64,000 nt of DNA from Spirogloea muscicola (GCA_009602725.1 WELB01000002.1:975076-1039075), one strand, 5' to 3'. Positions 1-10,205 are shown, counted from the stretch's first letter. Numbers and translations: made by a program. Notes: generated by a model not told the origin, from the sequence alone.

Positions 1-130
1 CCCCTCGCCCCCCCTCCCTCCTCCCTCCCTCCCTCCCGCCCTCGCCTGCGCACACGGGCTCCTTCTGCATGCATCGTATGCTCGCGCCATTTCAATGCAC
101 TCTTGCTATTCACAAGTGAGGGCAGGTTAG

Positions 131-2839
131 CATGGCCAGCACCATCGCACGCTGCGCTCACTGGCGTGAGCCCCTATGACCCCGTACGCAGTACTATCTC
201 TGGGCAGCTGGCCGAGCTGGAGCGGCTTGTGGGAGACATGCTGCACACTCAGAGTGGCCCAAGCACCGCCGACTTTCTGCGCGCATACTTCCAGGTGAAT
301 CAGTAGTTGTCTAGCTAATCTGGTCTAGTGACTCTGTTCAATGCGTGTGCGTATGCCAAAACGTCAAATTGCAGACTCAGGTCTCAGCAGCTGCTGAGGT
401 GCTACATGCCCGGGCGTAGATGCTGGAGGTGGCGTCCATCCTCGGCCTGGAGCGGTACATCTTCGACCGTGGCGTGCGCATGTTTCAGGACTGCTCTGCC
501 ACGGCCATGATGAAGAACCGCAACATCGAGGCACTCGCCACGGCAGCGCTCGTGCAGGCCATGCGCGAGGTCCATGAAAGCCGGCCGCTGCAGGTGAAAA
601 GCCCACTCCCTGATTCCTTGCTTGAGTAGCTATGAGCACTATGGTGGCCTTGTATATTCTCTTGCAAGCTTTCGCAGTCGCCTATGCTTTGTATCTTGGT
701 GTTCTCTTGTGCACCGGATCATATTGTAAGAGTACTCAGTGGTTGGCAGCTACATCTGTCCTACTTCGCGTTTGAGTGCCTGTATCTTGCAGTTGAGCTG
801 ACATGTGGTGACGCAGTGCAGGAGGTCTCAAGCGCTGCCGGGGTGCCGCAAAAAGAAATTGGTCGCCACCTGCGGATGCTGACTGACGCCCTCAAGCTGA
901 GCCAGCCCGCGAGCACCAACTCCATCTCCGTGCACATGCCCCGCTTCTGTGGCATCCTGCAGCTCCAGAAATCCACGCAGGTCAGTGGGGTCAGTGGAGC
1001 TTGCAGTTGCTTGCCTGATGGCGGAATATGTAGAGCAAGCGAAATGGTTTGCTGCAATCTTATCAAGCGCAAGGATCCAGTTGGATGGAACTGAGACTGT
1101 CGCACTTGAGATGCCGCTTTGTGCCTGCTCTATCAGGCATTGAAGCGATGTGCTGGGTAGGACAATTGTTGAGCACTGTATAATATGATACCTAAGCAAG
1201 GCTGGGATATGCCCGTTGACACGTGGGTTTGCCCCTCATTATCTCTTGGCAGGACCTGGCGACGCACATCGGCGAGGTGGTACTTTCCAAGAGCCTGTGC
1301 ACGAGGCGTAACCCGATGAGCATCTCTCCGGCCGCTATTTATCTTTCCTGTCAGCTAGAGGACAAGAAGAAAACGCAGACAGAGATCTGCAAAGCGACGG
1401 GCTTGACCGAGGTGCCAGCCGCACTCCCTCGCTAGAAGGTCCTCTATCGAGTACTAGTGGGTCTAGCTGCGCCTTCGTATTTGTACATGGTGCTGCAGCA
1501 CACATGTGCGCCTAGAGAAGCAGTCTGTAAAACCTTTACTCGAGTCAGGTCTTCTCTGCTTTGTGGGTGATTTTGTGCTACTTTTGGCTGGGCAGGTGAC
1601 GCTGCGCAAGGTGTACAAAGAGCTCTTGGAGAATCTCGACGACCTGCTGCCTGCTAATTACACGCCGGCGGTGCCCCCCGAGAAGGCATTCCCCGTCACA
1701 GCGGCTGCCCTAGGCCGAGTGTGCGCATCGCGTGCAGCCGCCAGCGACGCCGCCGCCGAGCAGGCGGCAATGCTGCAGCAGCAGGCCCTGGTGCTGTCAC
1801 CGCAGTCGCGGGACTCCACGCCACCGTGCCTCCACCTGCCGCAGCTCCTCGGCGACCACCGGCCCAGTGGCGCCCTCCCGCTGTACCTTCCAGGAGCTTC
1901 GAGCATGACCGCGGACTACCTCGTGAAAGAGGAGCGGGACAGAGACGCTTCCAGCGGCCAGGCGCGCGATAGATTGGATAACCAGCAGACGTCAACCTTC
2001 CTTCAAGCTGCTGCTGCATCTGGGAGCGGCGGCAACATGGTGCTCACTGGCGGGGCAGCTGCAGCGGCGGCGGCTGCGGCTAGCCGGCCACCTTTCCCGT
2101 ACCCGTTCACGGGGCTCATGGACCCACGTCTGTTCCAGGACATATCGCACTCGATGTGGCAGCAGCCGCCACCGCTGCCTCCGCCGCCACCGCCGTCGTC
2201 GGTCTCCTCTCACCAGGTGTACCAACCGCTTCTTCCGCTGTCAAGCATCTCTGACATTCGAGTGGCCGGCTTCAGCGGTCAGGGCAAGGACGGCCGTGGA
2301 CTGCTGGATGGTGTAGACAGGCCAAAGGAGGAGTCGCTCCCCGCACTCCCGCAATTTCTCTCGGCACCCGCGGCAGCTGCGGCGGCAGCGGCAGGAGCAG
2401 GCTTGTCCCAATCCCCTCTAGTGGCAGGAGGGAAGGTCCTGTCGCTGCTGCCGCCGTCAATGCACATGGTGGACTGGGAGAGGACGGCCAGTCTGGAGCG
2501 GGAGCGCGAGGAGAACCAGGAGGGCGGGCAGGACCGCGACCAGCAGCACGATCTTGAGCGGGAGCGGGAGCGGGAGCGGGAGCGACAGTGGGAGGTGCAG
2601 GAGCAGCACCATGCCCACCAGCAGCAGCAGCAGCAGCAGCTGGGCTCGTCGCCTGTTGGGACCTCCATGCCCTCGGCGGCAGCCATGAGCGCCATGGCTG
2701 CCGCTGCGGCTGCTGCCTCCCGCCCGCCCCCCGGCTTCCCTGGCTTCCCACACAGCCTCTGGCCGTTTGTTGGTGGTGTGGGGCCGTGGACCAACATGTT
2801 CGCCCCACACTTGCCCCAGAACTTCCTGCAGCTCCACTC

Positions 2840-2881
<42 letters not shown>

Positions 2882-3251
2882 CAATCACCACCTCCACCAT
2901 CAAGGTGCGGCTGCAGACCAGCGGAGCCCCAGCGGCGTAATCAGCGGGATGCCACCCGGCGGAGAGTCACTGCCAGCGGCGGCCGCTGCGGCTGAGGCCT
3001 TCACCAGGATGGCCGGCGGAGCCGGCTCAGGTGTCGGCCAGCCCAGTAATGGGCCCCCTCCTCCCATTCCGCCTCTCTGGCCGATGCTCTTCTCGCAGCA
3101 CCAACCCCCTCCACAGGCTCCAGCTGCCACGGCCAATGCTGGCAGTGATGGCACTGCCAACGGCACCAGCTCTGCCGCCGCTTCCATTCGACAAGAGGCA
3201 TTGGCTCGGGAGGGTCTAGATACAATAACAGGTCGTCTGCGCCCTCCCTAG
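131..3251 (+). CDS. PBRP: Plant-specific TFIIB-related protein (pBrp), 5' end outside window
   Basis: General-transcription-factor relative of the TFIIB family known only from the green lineage; in plants it is linked to the plastid envelope and to Pol I-type transcription (family knowledge). Exons seen: about 131-294, 420-593, 822-980, 1253-1411 and 1596-3251; the internal exons are 174, 159 and 159 nt, all phase 0. Diagnostic segments in order: SGQLAELERLV; VASILGLERYIFD and NRNIEALATAALVQAMRE; PQKEIGRHLRML and NSISVHMPRFC; CTRRNPMSISPAAIYL; then VTLRKVYKELLENLDDLLP and NYTPAVPPEKAFP. These cover both cyclin-like repeats. The N-terminal zinc ribbon must lie upstream of base 1, and the first splice acceptor is uncertain (116-130). 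The last exon has 551 codons; after about 40 conserved residues it is low-complexity Ala/Pro/Gln/Gly sequence, far longer than the plant tail. The gene converges on CURT1. Confidence 0.93.
2619..2639 (+). repeat. CAG microsatellite coding polyglutamine (7 repeats)
   Basis: A perfect CAG run in the last exon of the pBrp gene, translated as about seven Gln after a His/Gln-rich stretch. It is one of two CAG tracts in this exon and a likely source of length polymorphism. Confidence 0.9.
2841..2879 (+). repeat. CAG microsatellite coding polyglutamine (about 13 repeats)
   Basis: The longer of two perfect CAG tracts in the pBrp last exon, followed by a His-rich segment. Both tracts are in frame with the gene. 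Confidence 0.9.
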
Positions 3252-3873
3252 CAGGGGACTCACTGCCAAGTAGCCAAGTAGCAAGTACGTGTAGGCAGTA
3301 GCCAAGTTCACAAATCTTGCAGGCACTGCAACTTCCGCTTGTAGCGAGGCTCAAAATGACCTGTCTGATGCTAAGCAAGTCAATGTTGTACATAACATTC
3401 AGAGCATCCGCAGGCCACTATGTGTAGTATGCAATCGTCCAAATTGCAGCACAATTGTTGGTCGTTAATGATGTGCTGCTCTGCCTGCATGAAGTTGCTA
3501 CAGCTGCAAAGAGTTTTTAAGGTTTCTGTGCATGAGACAGCGCAGCGCGCCATACTCTAGGTGACAACACAGTGCCGAGATGCCTCTATTTAATAACAAC
3601 AATTTTGCAAGGTCCCCCAGTCTCGCATGCTTAATGTCAAATTGCAATAACAAGATCTTGCAAGAAGTGGCTCGCATTTCACAATATCAAGAACAAAATA
3701 AGTACACGACCAGTGGCTACAAGGCAAAAGAGCACGGACCATGAGTCCTGAAGGCTACCCAGGTTCCCTTGGTTGTCACTCGATCGTCATGCCAAAAGGC
3801 TTGTCAAGTCTGCTACTGCAATGGCGAGTTTCTCATCAAGGCCTTTGACACTGGCCCTCACATTGCTAAGTGC
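3252..3873. other. Intergenic space between convergent 3' ends
   Basis: Lies between the stop codons of pBrp (+) and CURT1 (-). It is less GC-rich than the flanking exons and has no coding pattern; it presumably holds both 3' UTRs. No further feature seen. Confidence 0.7.
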
Positions 3874-5611
3874 TCAGTTGCTCAGCTCACCAGTTATCTT
3901 GGCTTTAAGGTCCTCAATTTCATTCAGGAGCTCCTTGCGGCTCTCCTGCACTCAAGAGCACGGGAAGCTGTGACAAACCCCAAAGTGGTTTGTCCTGGAC
4001 AATGATGTCCACTTCCTCTTTGCCCATTCCTTACTGCACAAGAATTGCTGATGGATGGGAATCTCATGCAATGGTTGCTAAGCTACGGAGGATGCTACTC
4101 ATATTACTCAATGCTCAACAACGGCAACGCCAGTACCTCTCAATGCAGGTGGCAATAGAGAAAAGTATACAATGTGCATAGCACAGGACAACAGAGGGGC
4201 CACCTTTTCAGCACTTCGAGCAGGCAGATCAAGGAGACAAGTCAGCAGCAGGTGGCCGCCAGTCGTCCTCAATAAGCTTACCTTCAACAACAGGTAACGG
4301 TACACAAACCAGCCGGTGTAGCCAAGGCCCACCAGCTCCAAGAGTTTGGGCAGCTGCCAAAAGAGATTGACAGGTGGTCACATAGGCCACCGTCAAGATG
4401 GAACGACCAAGCAACGTCTTTGGTCAAGAATGATGCACTGGCTTGGAGTAGGGATAGCAACAGTGCAGAATCACTTGTAAGTATGAGCGCACGCGTCTCC
4501 AGCTTGAAACATGCTACATAAGGAAGTCTGCAGTAAGTGGACTTGGTGTGCAGCCCTCTCTGGAGAGAAGATAACACACCAAGGGGATGGAGTTGATGCC
4601 ACCAACAATGGCGGACGAGAACCAGAGAGCCACAAGGGCAGCGCCACCATAGAGAATGACCTGGGGCTTGTTCTCAGTCTTCTCCCACTGTCAGACACCA
4701 CAAGCCTGGTCATTTACGGCCTTGTGCCTCATCGGACGCCCTCTTTGATAAGGGCATGCTTACATGCTTTGCCCTTTGCCACAGGTGCTCTGTTGCTCTG
4801 TTTACTGCCATCTGCCAATGTGGGAATAGTGCTAGCTTCGAAGCAGGTAAACAAGCTGTTGTGCTACCACAAAAGGCCCGATATAAGCCTTTGCACAGAA
4901 CATAGGTGAGCATCTGCATTGTACGTGTTAAAATTGACCAAATGGACCAAATGTCTGTCAGGTCCCAAAGCATGACCCATTGAGGTTGTGCCCGGGGCTC
5001 CAGTGCACTTTCAAGGCGTTTCCATCAAGACCATGCCATGCCAGCCTACAACCCCAAGCCTGCCTTCTCACGAGCGCAGTTGTCACGTACGAAGCCGTGG
5101 CTGCATGTGCTGTTTCCTCCACATTGTCCAGCATTGGCGCGCACACTCCTAGCGCCCCTTCCCAACCTCAGAGTCGACTAAGCTTCTGCCAAGGGCGAGA
5201 GGACACGAACCTTCAGCTTGAGGTCCTCGATGAACTCGCTGCCCTGCTTGGACGCATCGCTCGCCTCAATCTCCACCTTGGACTTGGCGGCCCGTGCAGC
5301 AGCTGAGCGACCGGGCGCTGTCACACAGCCGCTGAGGCACTGGCTGTGAGACCACGACCATCGACTGATGACTTCAGCCTCGTCCGGAGGTCCCGGCGGG
5401 CTCTGGAAATGTGCGTCGACAGGCGGCTGCCCGCTCGAGGAATGCGGGCGTGGCGTTCGGGCTCACCCGACCGCAGGCGGGGGCACCGCAGAGCCAGGGG
5501 CGCGGCGACGAAAGCGGAGCGGGAGAGAGCTGCCCGACGGGAGGCCCTAGCAGCGGCCGGCGCGACGGCGGCGGCGGCGGCGGCGGCGGCGACGCAGGAC
5601 GCGGCGGCCAT
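3874..5611 (-). CDS. CURT1: CURVATURE THYLAKOID 1 (CURT1) family protein
   Basis: Small thylakoid membrane protein that oligomerises at grana margins and bends the membrane (family knowledge). Five exons on the minus strand, 5611-5467, 5317-5211, 4687-4580, 4353-4282 and 3945-3874, close without frame error to 167 codons plus stop. The first exon is an Ala/Arg/Ser-rich chloroplast transit peptide starting MAAASCVAAA. The mature part shows the CURT1 signature: SEFIEDLKLKWEKTENKPQ, then LYGGAALVALWFSSAIVGG (first membrane helix), INSIPL, LPKLLELVGLGYTGWFVYRY (second helix), and a C-terminal amphipathic helix ESRKELLNEIEDLKAKI ending GELSN. Length and order match the roughly 160-residue plant proteins. 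The start is the first Met of the transit-peptide reading frame. Which CURT1 paralogue it represents cannot be decided. Confidence 0.96.
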
Positions 5612-5830
5612 GGCGGGCGCAGCGCCGGGGGCGAGAGAGGGGCAGGGAGCCTTGGCGACGAGCTGAGCGGCGCCGGGCGGCTCGCTTGGCGGAAGCGGCG
5701 TGGGAGAGTCTCTGCTTGAAGCGGCGCGCGCGCCAATGAGCTCGGCCCCGCGGCCCGCCGTCTCAGCGCCAACGGGTGGTGTGAAGCCGCCCCACTGGTG
5801 TGGGGCGGCTTCTGCTGCCTTTTCGCGTGT

Positions 5831-5887
5831 GAAGAAATTGCTCGCCCATTGAGAATAAGGGCTGGAAAAGCCCCTATTCTGAACAGT
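5831..5887 (-). mobile_element. Isolated 3' hairpin tail, type T1 (retroelement remnant)
   Basis: Read on the minus strand this is the family A tail: a GGGGCTTTTCCAGCCC hairpin, then TATTCTCAATGGGCGAGC. No coding sequence precedes it. It lies about 220 bp upstream of the CURT1 start codon, so it is the element closest to a host promoter in the window. Confidence 0.7.
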
Positions 5888-6149
5888 GCATGGCCTCGGC
5901 TCTGGCCTCCCTTCGCAGTGCGTGCGCACCGCCACCCCCGCCTGAACAATGTGTTGGCTTGAATCTAGCGACAACCCTTATATAATGCGCACTGCGCGCC
6001 TTCTCTCCCCTCACAGCCGGTTTTCGCACGAAGACCCTATTGTCAGGCTCTGTCCGCTCACAGCATTGCCTTACTTCGAGAAGAAGAAGAAAGTGGCTCT
6101 CCCTCCCTTCCATTTCCTGCACACCGAGCGCCCTGCCCTCTCTCTCGCT

Positions 6150-6212
6150 TCCTTCTCCTCTCGGCTGGCTTTTCGCAGCCCTTGCCCCCATTGGGAGTGC
6201 CACTTCTTCTCG
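6150..6212 (+). mobile_element. 3' hairpin tail, type T2
   Basis: Contains CGGCTGGCTTTTCGCAGCC followed by CTTGCCCCCATTGGGAGTG and CCACTTCTTCT, the second tail type, which recurs on both strands (for example 10000-10050 and 53548-53600 in reverse). It follows a T-rich segment resembling the 3' untranslated part seen at 7570-7680 and 15290-15370. Confidence 0.7.
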
Positions 6213-6594
6213 AAACGGGGTGGGGGCCGTCCGCCATCCCTGACGGTGAGAGCCAGTGTGGGTCTAATGGGAAAATGGCGTGCCCCGCCCCCGTCCGGCC
6301 CCCGCCCGACGCCGCGCTCCCGGATCTCGGCGAGCCAGTGGCCCGCGCCGGCAGGCCGCTCCCAATGGCCCCCGGGATCGCGCACGTGGCTCGCCGGCGC
6401 GCCGCCCCGTGGCCGCCGCGTGGCGGCATCTCTTGACCTACAACTCGGCCGTCTGGCCCCCGTTTGCAGTGTAATCTCATACGAAATGAAAGACGAAAGT
6501 GGCTCTTTCAAACGTCTGACTGCTTTGTTTCCAGCAGCGCCAAACGCTCATCGGAGGAGGCGGGCTACGCAGTCAGCCAAGTGGCGGGCGGAAA

Positions 6595-6990
6595 GAAGGA
6601 ACGGAAGTACTCGGACCAGTGGCAGTCGACGTGCACAGAGCATTTGGCTCGAAATGGCTCGACTTGCTCCACCGCCTTGCGCGGCGTGCAGCGGCCCGCC
6701 GCCTCGGGCAGCAGGGCGAGCAGCCCGGCTTCAACGTCGCCGGGTCCCTCGCTCAAGTCTTCCGAATGCGTTTGGACATCTCGATGCAGCGGTCCCTCGC
6801 CTTCGCGGTTAACTTGCGCGCAGGCCGAGCTTTGGCGGCGGCCTCCGGCTTCCGTCAGGGCGACGTCTTTCCGCCGGCTAGCTACTCAGACTTGCATCTC
6901 CTTACTGGAGGTTATTGAGCGTTCCCTGATTCTTTTCAGGACTGGCTTTTCCAGCCTCTATTCTCAATGGGCGAGCACTTTCCTGGCTGA
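6595..6990 (+). mobile_element. Family A retroelement C-terminal fragment with T1 tail
   Basis: The coding part (about 6595-6918) gives the family A C-terminal domain: AVDVHRAFGSKWLDLLHRL, PGFNVAGSLAQVFRMRL, then AGRALAAASGFRQGD and a terminal SDLHLLTGGY before the stop. Directly downstream (6930-6985) is a T1 tail with CTGGCTTTTCCAGCC and TCTCAATGGGCGAGCAC. The 5' part of the element is absent, as expected for a truncated LINE-type copy. Confidence 0.75.
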
Positions 6991-7019
6991 TGTCTTAGTC
7001 CTAGTCCTTGGCACTCCGG

Positions 7020-7090
7020 CTCCTTCAGACCTTGTCCATTCTTTTGGGCTGGCCTTTCCCAGCCACCAGTCAATCTGGCCACGCTTCCTT
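7020..7090 (+). mobile_element. 3' hairpin tail, type T3
   Basis: TTTGGGCTGGCCTTTCCCAG followed by CCACCAGTCAATCTGGCC. About 90 bp around it are nearly the same as 27345-27425, so this is a third tail type with its own upstream sequence. Confidence 0.65.
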
Positions 7091-7221
7091 TCGCAGCCAT
7101 CGCCCTATAGTGGAGGAGCCTTCTATCAGTCTTCTATACGCAGGCGTGGTGGGATGACTTCGACCCTTTAACGCCGCTGGCTCGTTAGCCCAGGTCTTCA
7201 AAGAAAAAAAGTGGCTCTCCC

Positions 7222-7400
7222 AACGGAAGAAAGTGCTCGCCCATAGAGAAGAGGAGCTGGCAAAGCCAGCCCAGAAGAGGTGCCGAAAAGGGACTACACT
7301 ACAAAACACGACAAAAGCAGAAGTGGCACTCCCAGTGGGGGCAAGGGCTGCGAAAAGCCAGCCCAAAAAGAATTGACAAAGATTCGGAGGGGCCTACAAG
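7222..7400 (-). mobile_element. Two reverse-oriented tails (T1 then T2)
   Basis: On the minus strand, a T2 tail (7318-7375) is followed by a T1 tail (7222-7285). Both keep the hairpin and the CCATTGGG/CTATGGGCG motif downstream of it. No coding sequence is attached. Confidence 0.65.
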
Positions 7401-7436
7401 CGTTTAGCAGCTACAAAGGGGCCTGAAGACGCTATG

Positions 7437-7745
7437 TCACGCTCTAAGTCAGGCCTCCGGCTTTCGTGGCGGCGCTCCAGCTCCCCAAGTTAGCTTGTCA
7501 GATTTGTTTGTGCTCACCCGTGGGTACTAATGTCATCTTAGGTACCTTAGATTAGGTCTCCGTATTATGTAGCATTGTTTAGTCTGCACTCGACTCTGCC
7601 TGAACAATGTATTGGCTTGAATTGGCCTCCCTTTCAATTCATGCGCCCCGCGCGCCTTCTCTCTCTATGTCACAACAGAGAGAAGAGCTCGCCCATAGAA
7701 AATAGGGGCTGGCAAAGCCAACCCAAAAAGAATGGACAATGTCCA
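7437..7745 (+). mobile_element. 3' end of a family A copy, with a reverse T1 tail at its edge
   Basis: Bases 7440-7690 match 15145-15380 almost throughout: the end of the ORF (GCCTCCGGCTTTCGTGGCGG ... GTGCTCACCCGTGGGTAC, stop) and its untranslated tail (CTTGAATTGG, CGCGCCTTCTCTC). A reverse T1 tail follows at about 7681-7745. Confidence 0.75.
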
Positions 7746-7822
7746 AAGCCAAAGAAAGAAGTGCCGAAAAGGGACTACACTACAAAGCACGAGATGGTGC
7801 AGAGCGAGATTCAGATGGATGC

Positions 7823-8280
7823 TCAGTATCCACGTGTGAGCAACAGCAGATTAGATTTACTCGAAGCAGGAAAAGCGGCAATCTGCCGTGACCCGGAAGC
7901 AGCAGCCATAGCACGGCCAGCGCACGCGTGGACCGCTTGAGCCAAAGAGCGCTGTAGCGAGACCGCCAGCCTCAGCCGGAAGACCTGCGCGAAGGAGCCG
8001 GCAGCATTGAAGCCTGGCGAACCCGGCCGCCGCTCGATGGCCTCCCGGGCAAGCAGCTGGAGGAGATCCAACCAGCCACTGCCGAAGGCCCCGTGTACGT
8101 CAATGGCCAGTGCTGCGAAGGCATCCCTAGAGGGTGGTCAGAGGCACTTGCGCTCCTTACTCCGAGCCGCCAAAGCGACCGCGTGCCCGACGAGCGTCGC
8201 CGACTTCGCGGGGTTAGCCGAATCAACGCAATCCGCAGTCACCTCATCAGCGATGACATGCGGACCTCCTCCGGAACAGG
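7823..8280 (-). mobile_element. Family A C-terminal fragment
   Basis: The minus strand encodes the PGGGP / VIADEVTADC part, then MDLLQLLAREAIERR, PGFNAAGSFAQVFRLRL, AGRAMAAASGSRQ and the terminal LLLLTRGY. It is a decayed 5'-truncated copy with several breaks. Confidence 0.72.
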
Positions 8281-8284
8281 GGGA

Positions 8285-8450
8285 GGATGGATCACTCAGG
8301 ACTTACGAAGTAAGGAGCCTCAGATCCGACAGTCTAGACGCTGCCGGAAAACTATCCCCCTGACAAAAGCCGGAGGCCGCAGCGAGAGCACGGCCAGCAC
8401 GCAGATGCAGAGCGTGGGCCATGGAGCGCTGAAGGGACACTGACAATCTC
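8285..8450 (-). mobile_element. Short family A C-terminal fragment
   Basis: The reverse strand codes for the SMAHALHLRAGRALAAASGF-type end and a degenerate SDLRLLTS. It is closely similar to 15690-15835, so the two copies share a recent source. Confidence 0.65.
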
Positions 8451-8504
8451 ATACGATGCACTTGAGCCCACGAGCCAGCAACAACACAAGACGATGCAGA
8501 GAGA

Positions 8505-8725
8505 AGCTCAGTATCCGCGAGTGAGCAACATCAGTTCGTAATAGCTCGCTGCAGGGAAAGAGGAAAAGAGGCACTCCGCCGAGACCCAGAGGTGGCGGCC
8601 ATAGCACGGCCTGCTCGCGTGTGGACGGCGTGGGCAAGGGACCGTGGCAACGATACCGCCAGGGCGCATTTGGAAGACTTGTGCGAGCGAACCGGCGGCG
8701 TTGAAGCCGGGCATCTCTCCTGCCT
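8505..8725 (-). mobile_element. Family A C-terminal fragment
   Basis: The minus strand reads PGFNAAGSLAQVFQMRP and ends in LMLLTRGY before the stop. It is the third of four reverse family A copies lying nose to tail in this block. Confidence 0.68.
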
Positions 8726-8727
8726 AG

Positions 8728-8880
8728 TATTCATGCATCGAGTAGTGACCTTTATGTTTTGACCCGTGGTTATTGAGCGGGTCAATCTGCTGTAGGTTAT
8801 GTAGATTTTAGATGTGCTTGCCTTTGTACCTGGCCATTTGGCCTACATTTCTTTCTAATACACGATCTCTCCTGCCGGTC
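8728..8880 (+). mobile_element. Family B 3' end (stop codon plus 3' untranslated region)
   Basis: Begins with the last codons of family B (SSDLYVLTRGY, stop), then GCGGGTCAATCTGC and GATGTGCTTGCCTTTGTACC, and a GGCCATTTGGCC hairpin. The same 3' sequence occurs at 16500-16640, 49990-50110, 50440-50560 and 59490-59640. Confidence 0.72.
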
Positions 8881-9248
8881 AGTGGCCTGATCCAGCCAGC
8901 GGCTGCCGAAAGCCCCGTGTACGTCGATCGCCAGGGCCGCGGATTCATCACCAACCGGGTGATTGCCATATTTTGGTTCTTTGTCCCGGGCCGCCAGGCC
9001 GACCGCGTGCCCTGCAAACGACGCCGATCTGGTGGGATTGGCGGAGTCGAAGCAGTCAGTTGTCACTAGGTCGGCGATGATGCGGGGACCGCCGCCGGGC
9101 GGGATGGCGACCAGGTCGGCGCGCCCTGTATGGGGCTGGCCGTCCGCGCCCAGCTGGATGGGCGTCACTGAGGAGTTCTCCACAGCCACCTTGAAGCCCG
9201 CCTCCATAAACATCCCCTGCATACCATCTCGCAGGAGATCGTGGGAAG

Positions 9249-9412
9249 AAAGTGCTCGCCCATTGAGAATAGGGGCTGGAACAACCAGCCCGAAAAAGAA
9301 TGAACAGAGTACGAGAAGGGGGCCAGGGGAAGCGCTAAGTAACAGAAACAAAGCTGCTACGAGACACTCAGTAACCCCTGCTAAGCAGCCGCAGATCAGA
9401 GATGCTGGGCCC
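9249..9412 (-). mobile_element. Nested 5'-truncated family A insertion with 10-bp target-site duplication
   Basis: A 164-bp insert bounded by the direct repeat TCGTGGGAAG (9239-9248 and 9413-9422). On the minus strand it holds the last ten codons of a family A ORF (ISDLRLLSRGY, stop), a short untranslated stretch and a T1 tail ending GGGCGAGCACTTTC. The surrounding ORF motif resumes directly after it. It is nearly identical to the insert at 48632-48861. Confidence 0.88.
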
Positions 9413-9450
9413 TCGTGGGAAGGGGCCCGCTCGCCCCAGTGCGCGCAACG

Positions 9451-9544
9451 GAGCATATGCGCAGCCAGCTCCGCAGGGTCGACGTGACGGGCACCGGGAG
9501 CATATGCGCAGCCAGCTCCGCAGGGTCGGCGTGACGGGCACAGC
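9451..9544. repeat. 47-bp tandem duplication in the zinc-finger region
   Basis: Two adjacent 47-bp units starting GAGCATATGCGCAGCCAG at 9451 and 9498, differing at only a few positions. They duplicate the segment encoding DPAELAAHML on the minus strand of the family A copy. Confidence 0.9.
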
Positions 9545-9894
9545 CCTCGCACTGAGTTACGCCCACGAGGCAGGGAGGGAGGAGGCCCAAGAGCCGGTGG
9601 ACCGCCGTCCTGAAGACTTTATCAGGCATGGTGAGCGCCGCTTAGAGTGGGAGCGCTGACACCCACGCCGCCGCCCCAGGGGCAGAGGCTGAGAGGAGCC
9701 AGGCGCGGCCGCGCAGGTCAGTCGGAGGGGAGAAGCTCCACCTCCTGGTCAGAGGCCGCTTGTTCAAGCAACGCGGTGAAGCGTGCCTGGGCACGCAGGT
9801 CGGGGGTGTGGGCGAGGTGGGTGAACGGGACGATCTGCTCCGACATGGTGGGGTGGACCGCCATGAGCCCGTCGCGAGCAGAGCGGAGGGCAAT

Positions 9895-10050
9895 GTGGGC
9901 AAGGGCTGTGAGAAGCCAGCCCGAAAAGAGTTGACGCAGGTTTGAAGGGGCCAGGTCTTTCGCATGTAGGCCCCTCCGAACCTTGTGAATTTTTTTGGGC
10001 TGGCATTCTGCAGCCCTTGCCCCCATTGGGAGTGCCACTTCTCTCATGCG
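9895..10050. repeat. Head-to-head pair of T2 tails (imperfect inverted repeat)
   Basis: A reverse T2 tail (9895-9935, GGGCAAGGGCTGTGAGAAGC) and a forward T2 tail (10000-10050, GGGCTGG ... CAGCCCTTGCCCCCATTGGG) face each other. Their upstream parts (GGTTTGAAGGGGCC and GGCCCCTCCGAACC) also pair. Together they could fold into a long hairpin. Confidence 0.7.
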
Positions 10051-10205
10051 CCTGTCCATTTCCCTTCAGCGGTCCATGGCCCGCACCTTGCACCTGCGTG
10101 CTGGCCATGCTCTTGCTGCAGCCTCTGGCTTTCGTCATGGGGATTGTGTGCCGGCAGCTAGTCTATAGGATCTGCGGCTCTTCACTCGTAGTTGTCGAGT
10201 GATTC
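10046..10205 (+). mobile_element. Family A C-terminal fragment
   Basis: Codes for SISLQRSMARTLHLRAGHA and LAAASGFRHGD, ending in a degenerate SDLRLFTR-type terminus. It keeps the uninterrupted GGTCCATGGCCCGC sequence that is split by a tiny insertion at 49368-49402. Confidence 0.68.

Larger units (their letters stand above)
8885..9935 (-). mobile_element. Longer family A copy (zinc finger plus endonuclease-like domain), interrupted by a nested insertion
   Basis: Longest reverse family A copy. From its 5' side (right): a region reading LRSARDGLMAVHPTMSEQIV and DLRAQARFTALLEQAA; a C/H zinc-finger segment with DPAELAAHMLRC; then LLRDGMQGMFMEAGF, RADLVAIPPGGGPRIIADLV and YGNHPVGDESAALAIDVHG. The finger is partly duplicated (see 9451-9544). 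The zinc finger, the RH/SHDLLRD-type motif and the D...D-V core resemble the C-terminus of non-LTR elements with a restriction-like endonuclease. A second, younger element sits inside it (9249-9412). No reverse transcriptase domain is left here. Confidence 0.75.

Noticed and set aside
5949-7171. Two overlapping plus-strand ORFs of 287 and 235 codons
   Set aside because: They read through element untranslated sequence and tails in wrong frames; only the 6595-6918 part has family resemblance.
8797-9552. 251-codon minus-strand ORF as a host gene
   Set aside because: It is an old element ORF that happens to stay open across a nested insertion; both parts belong to the repeat family.
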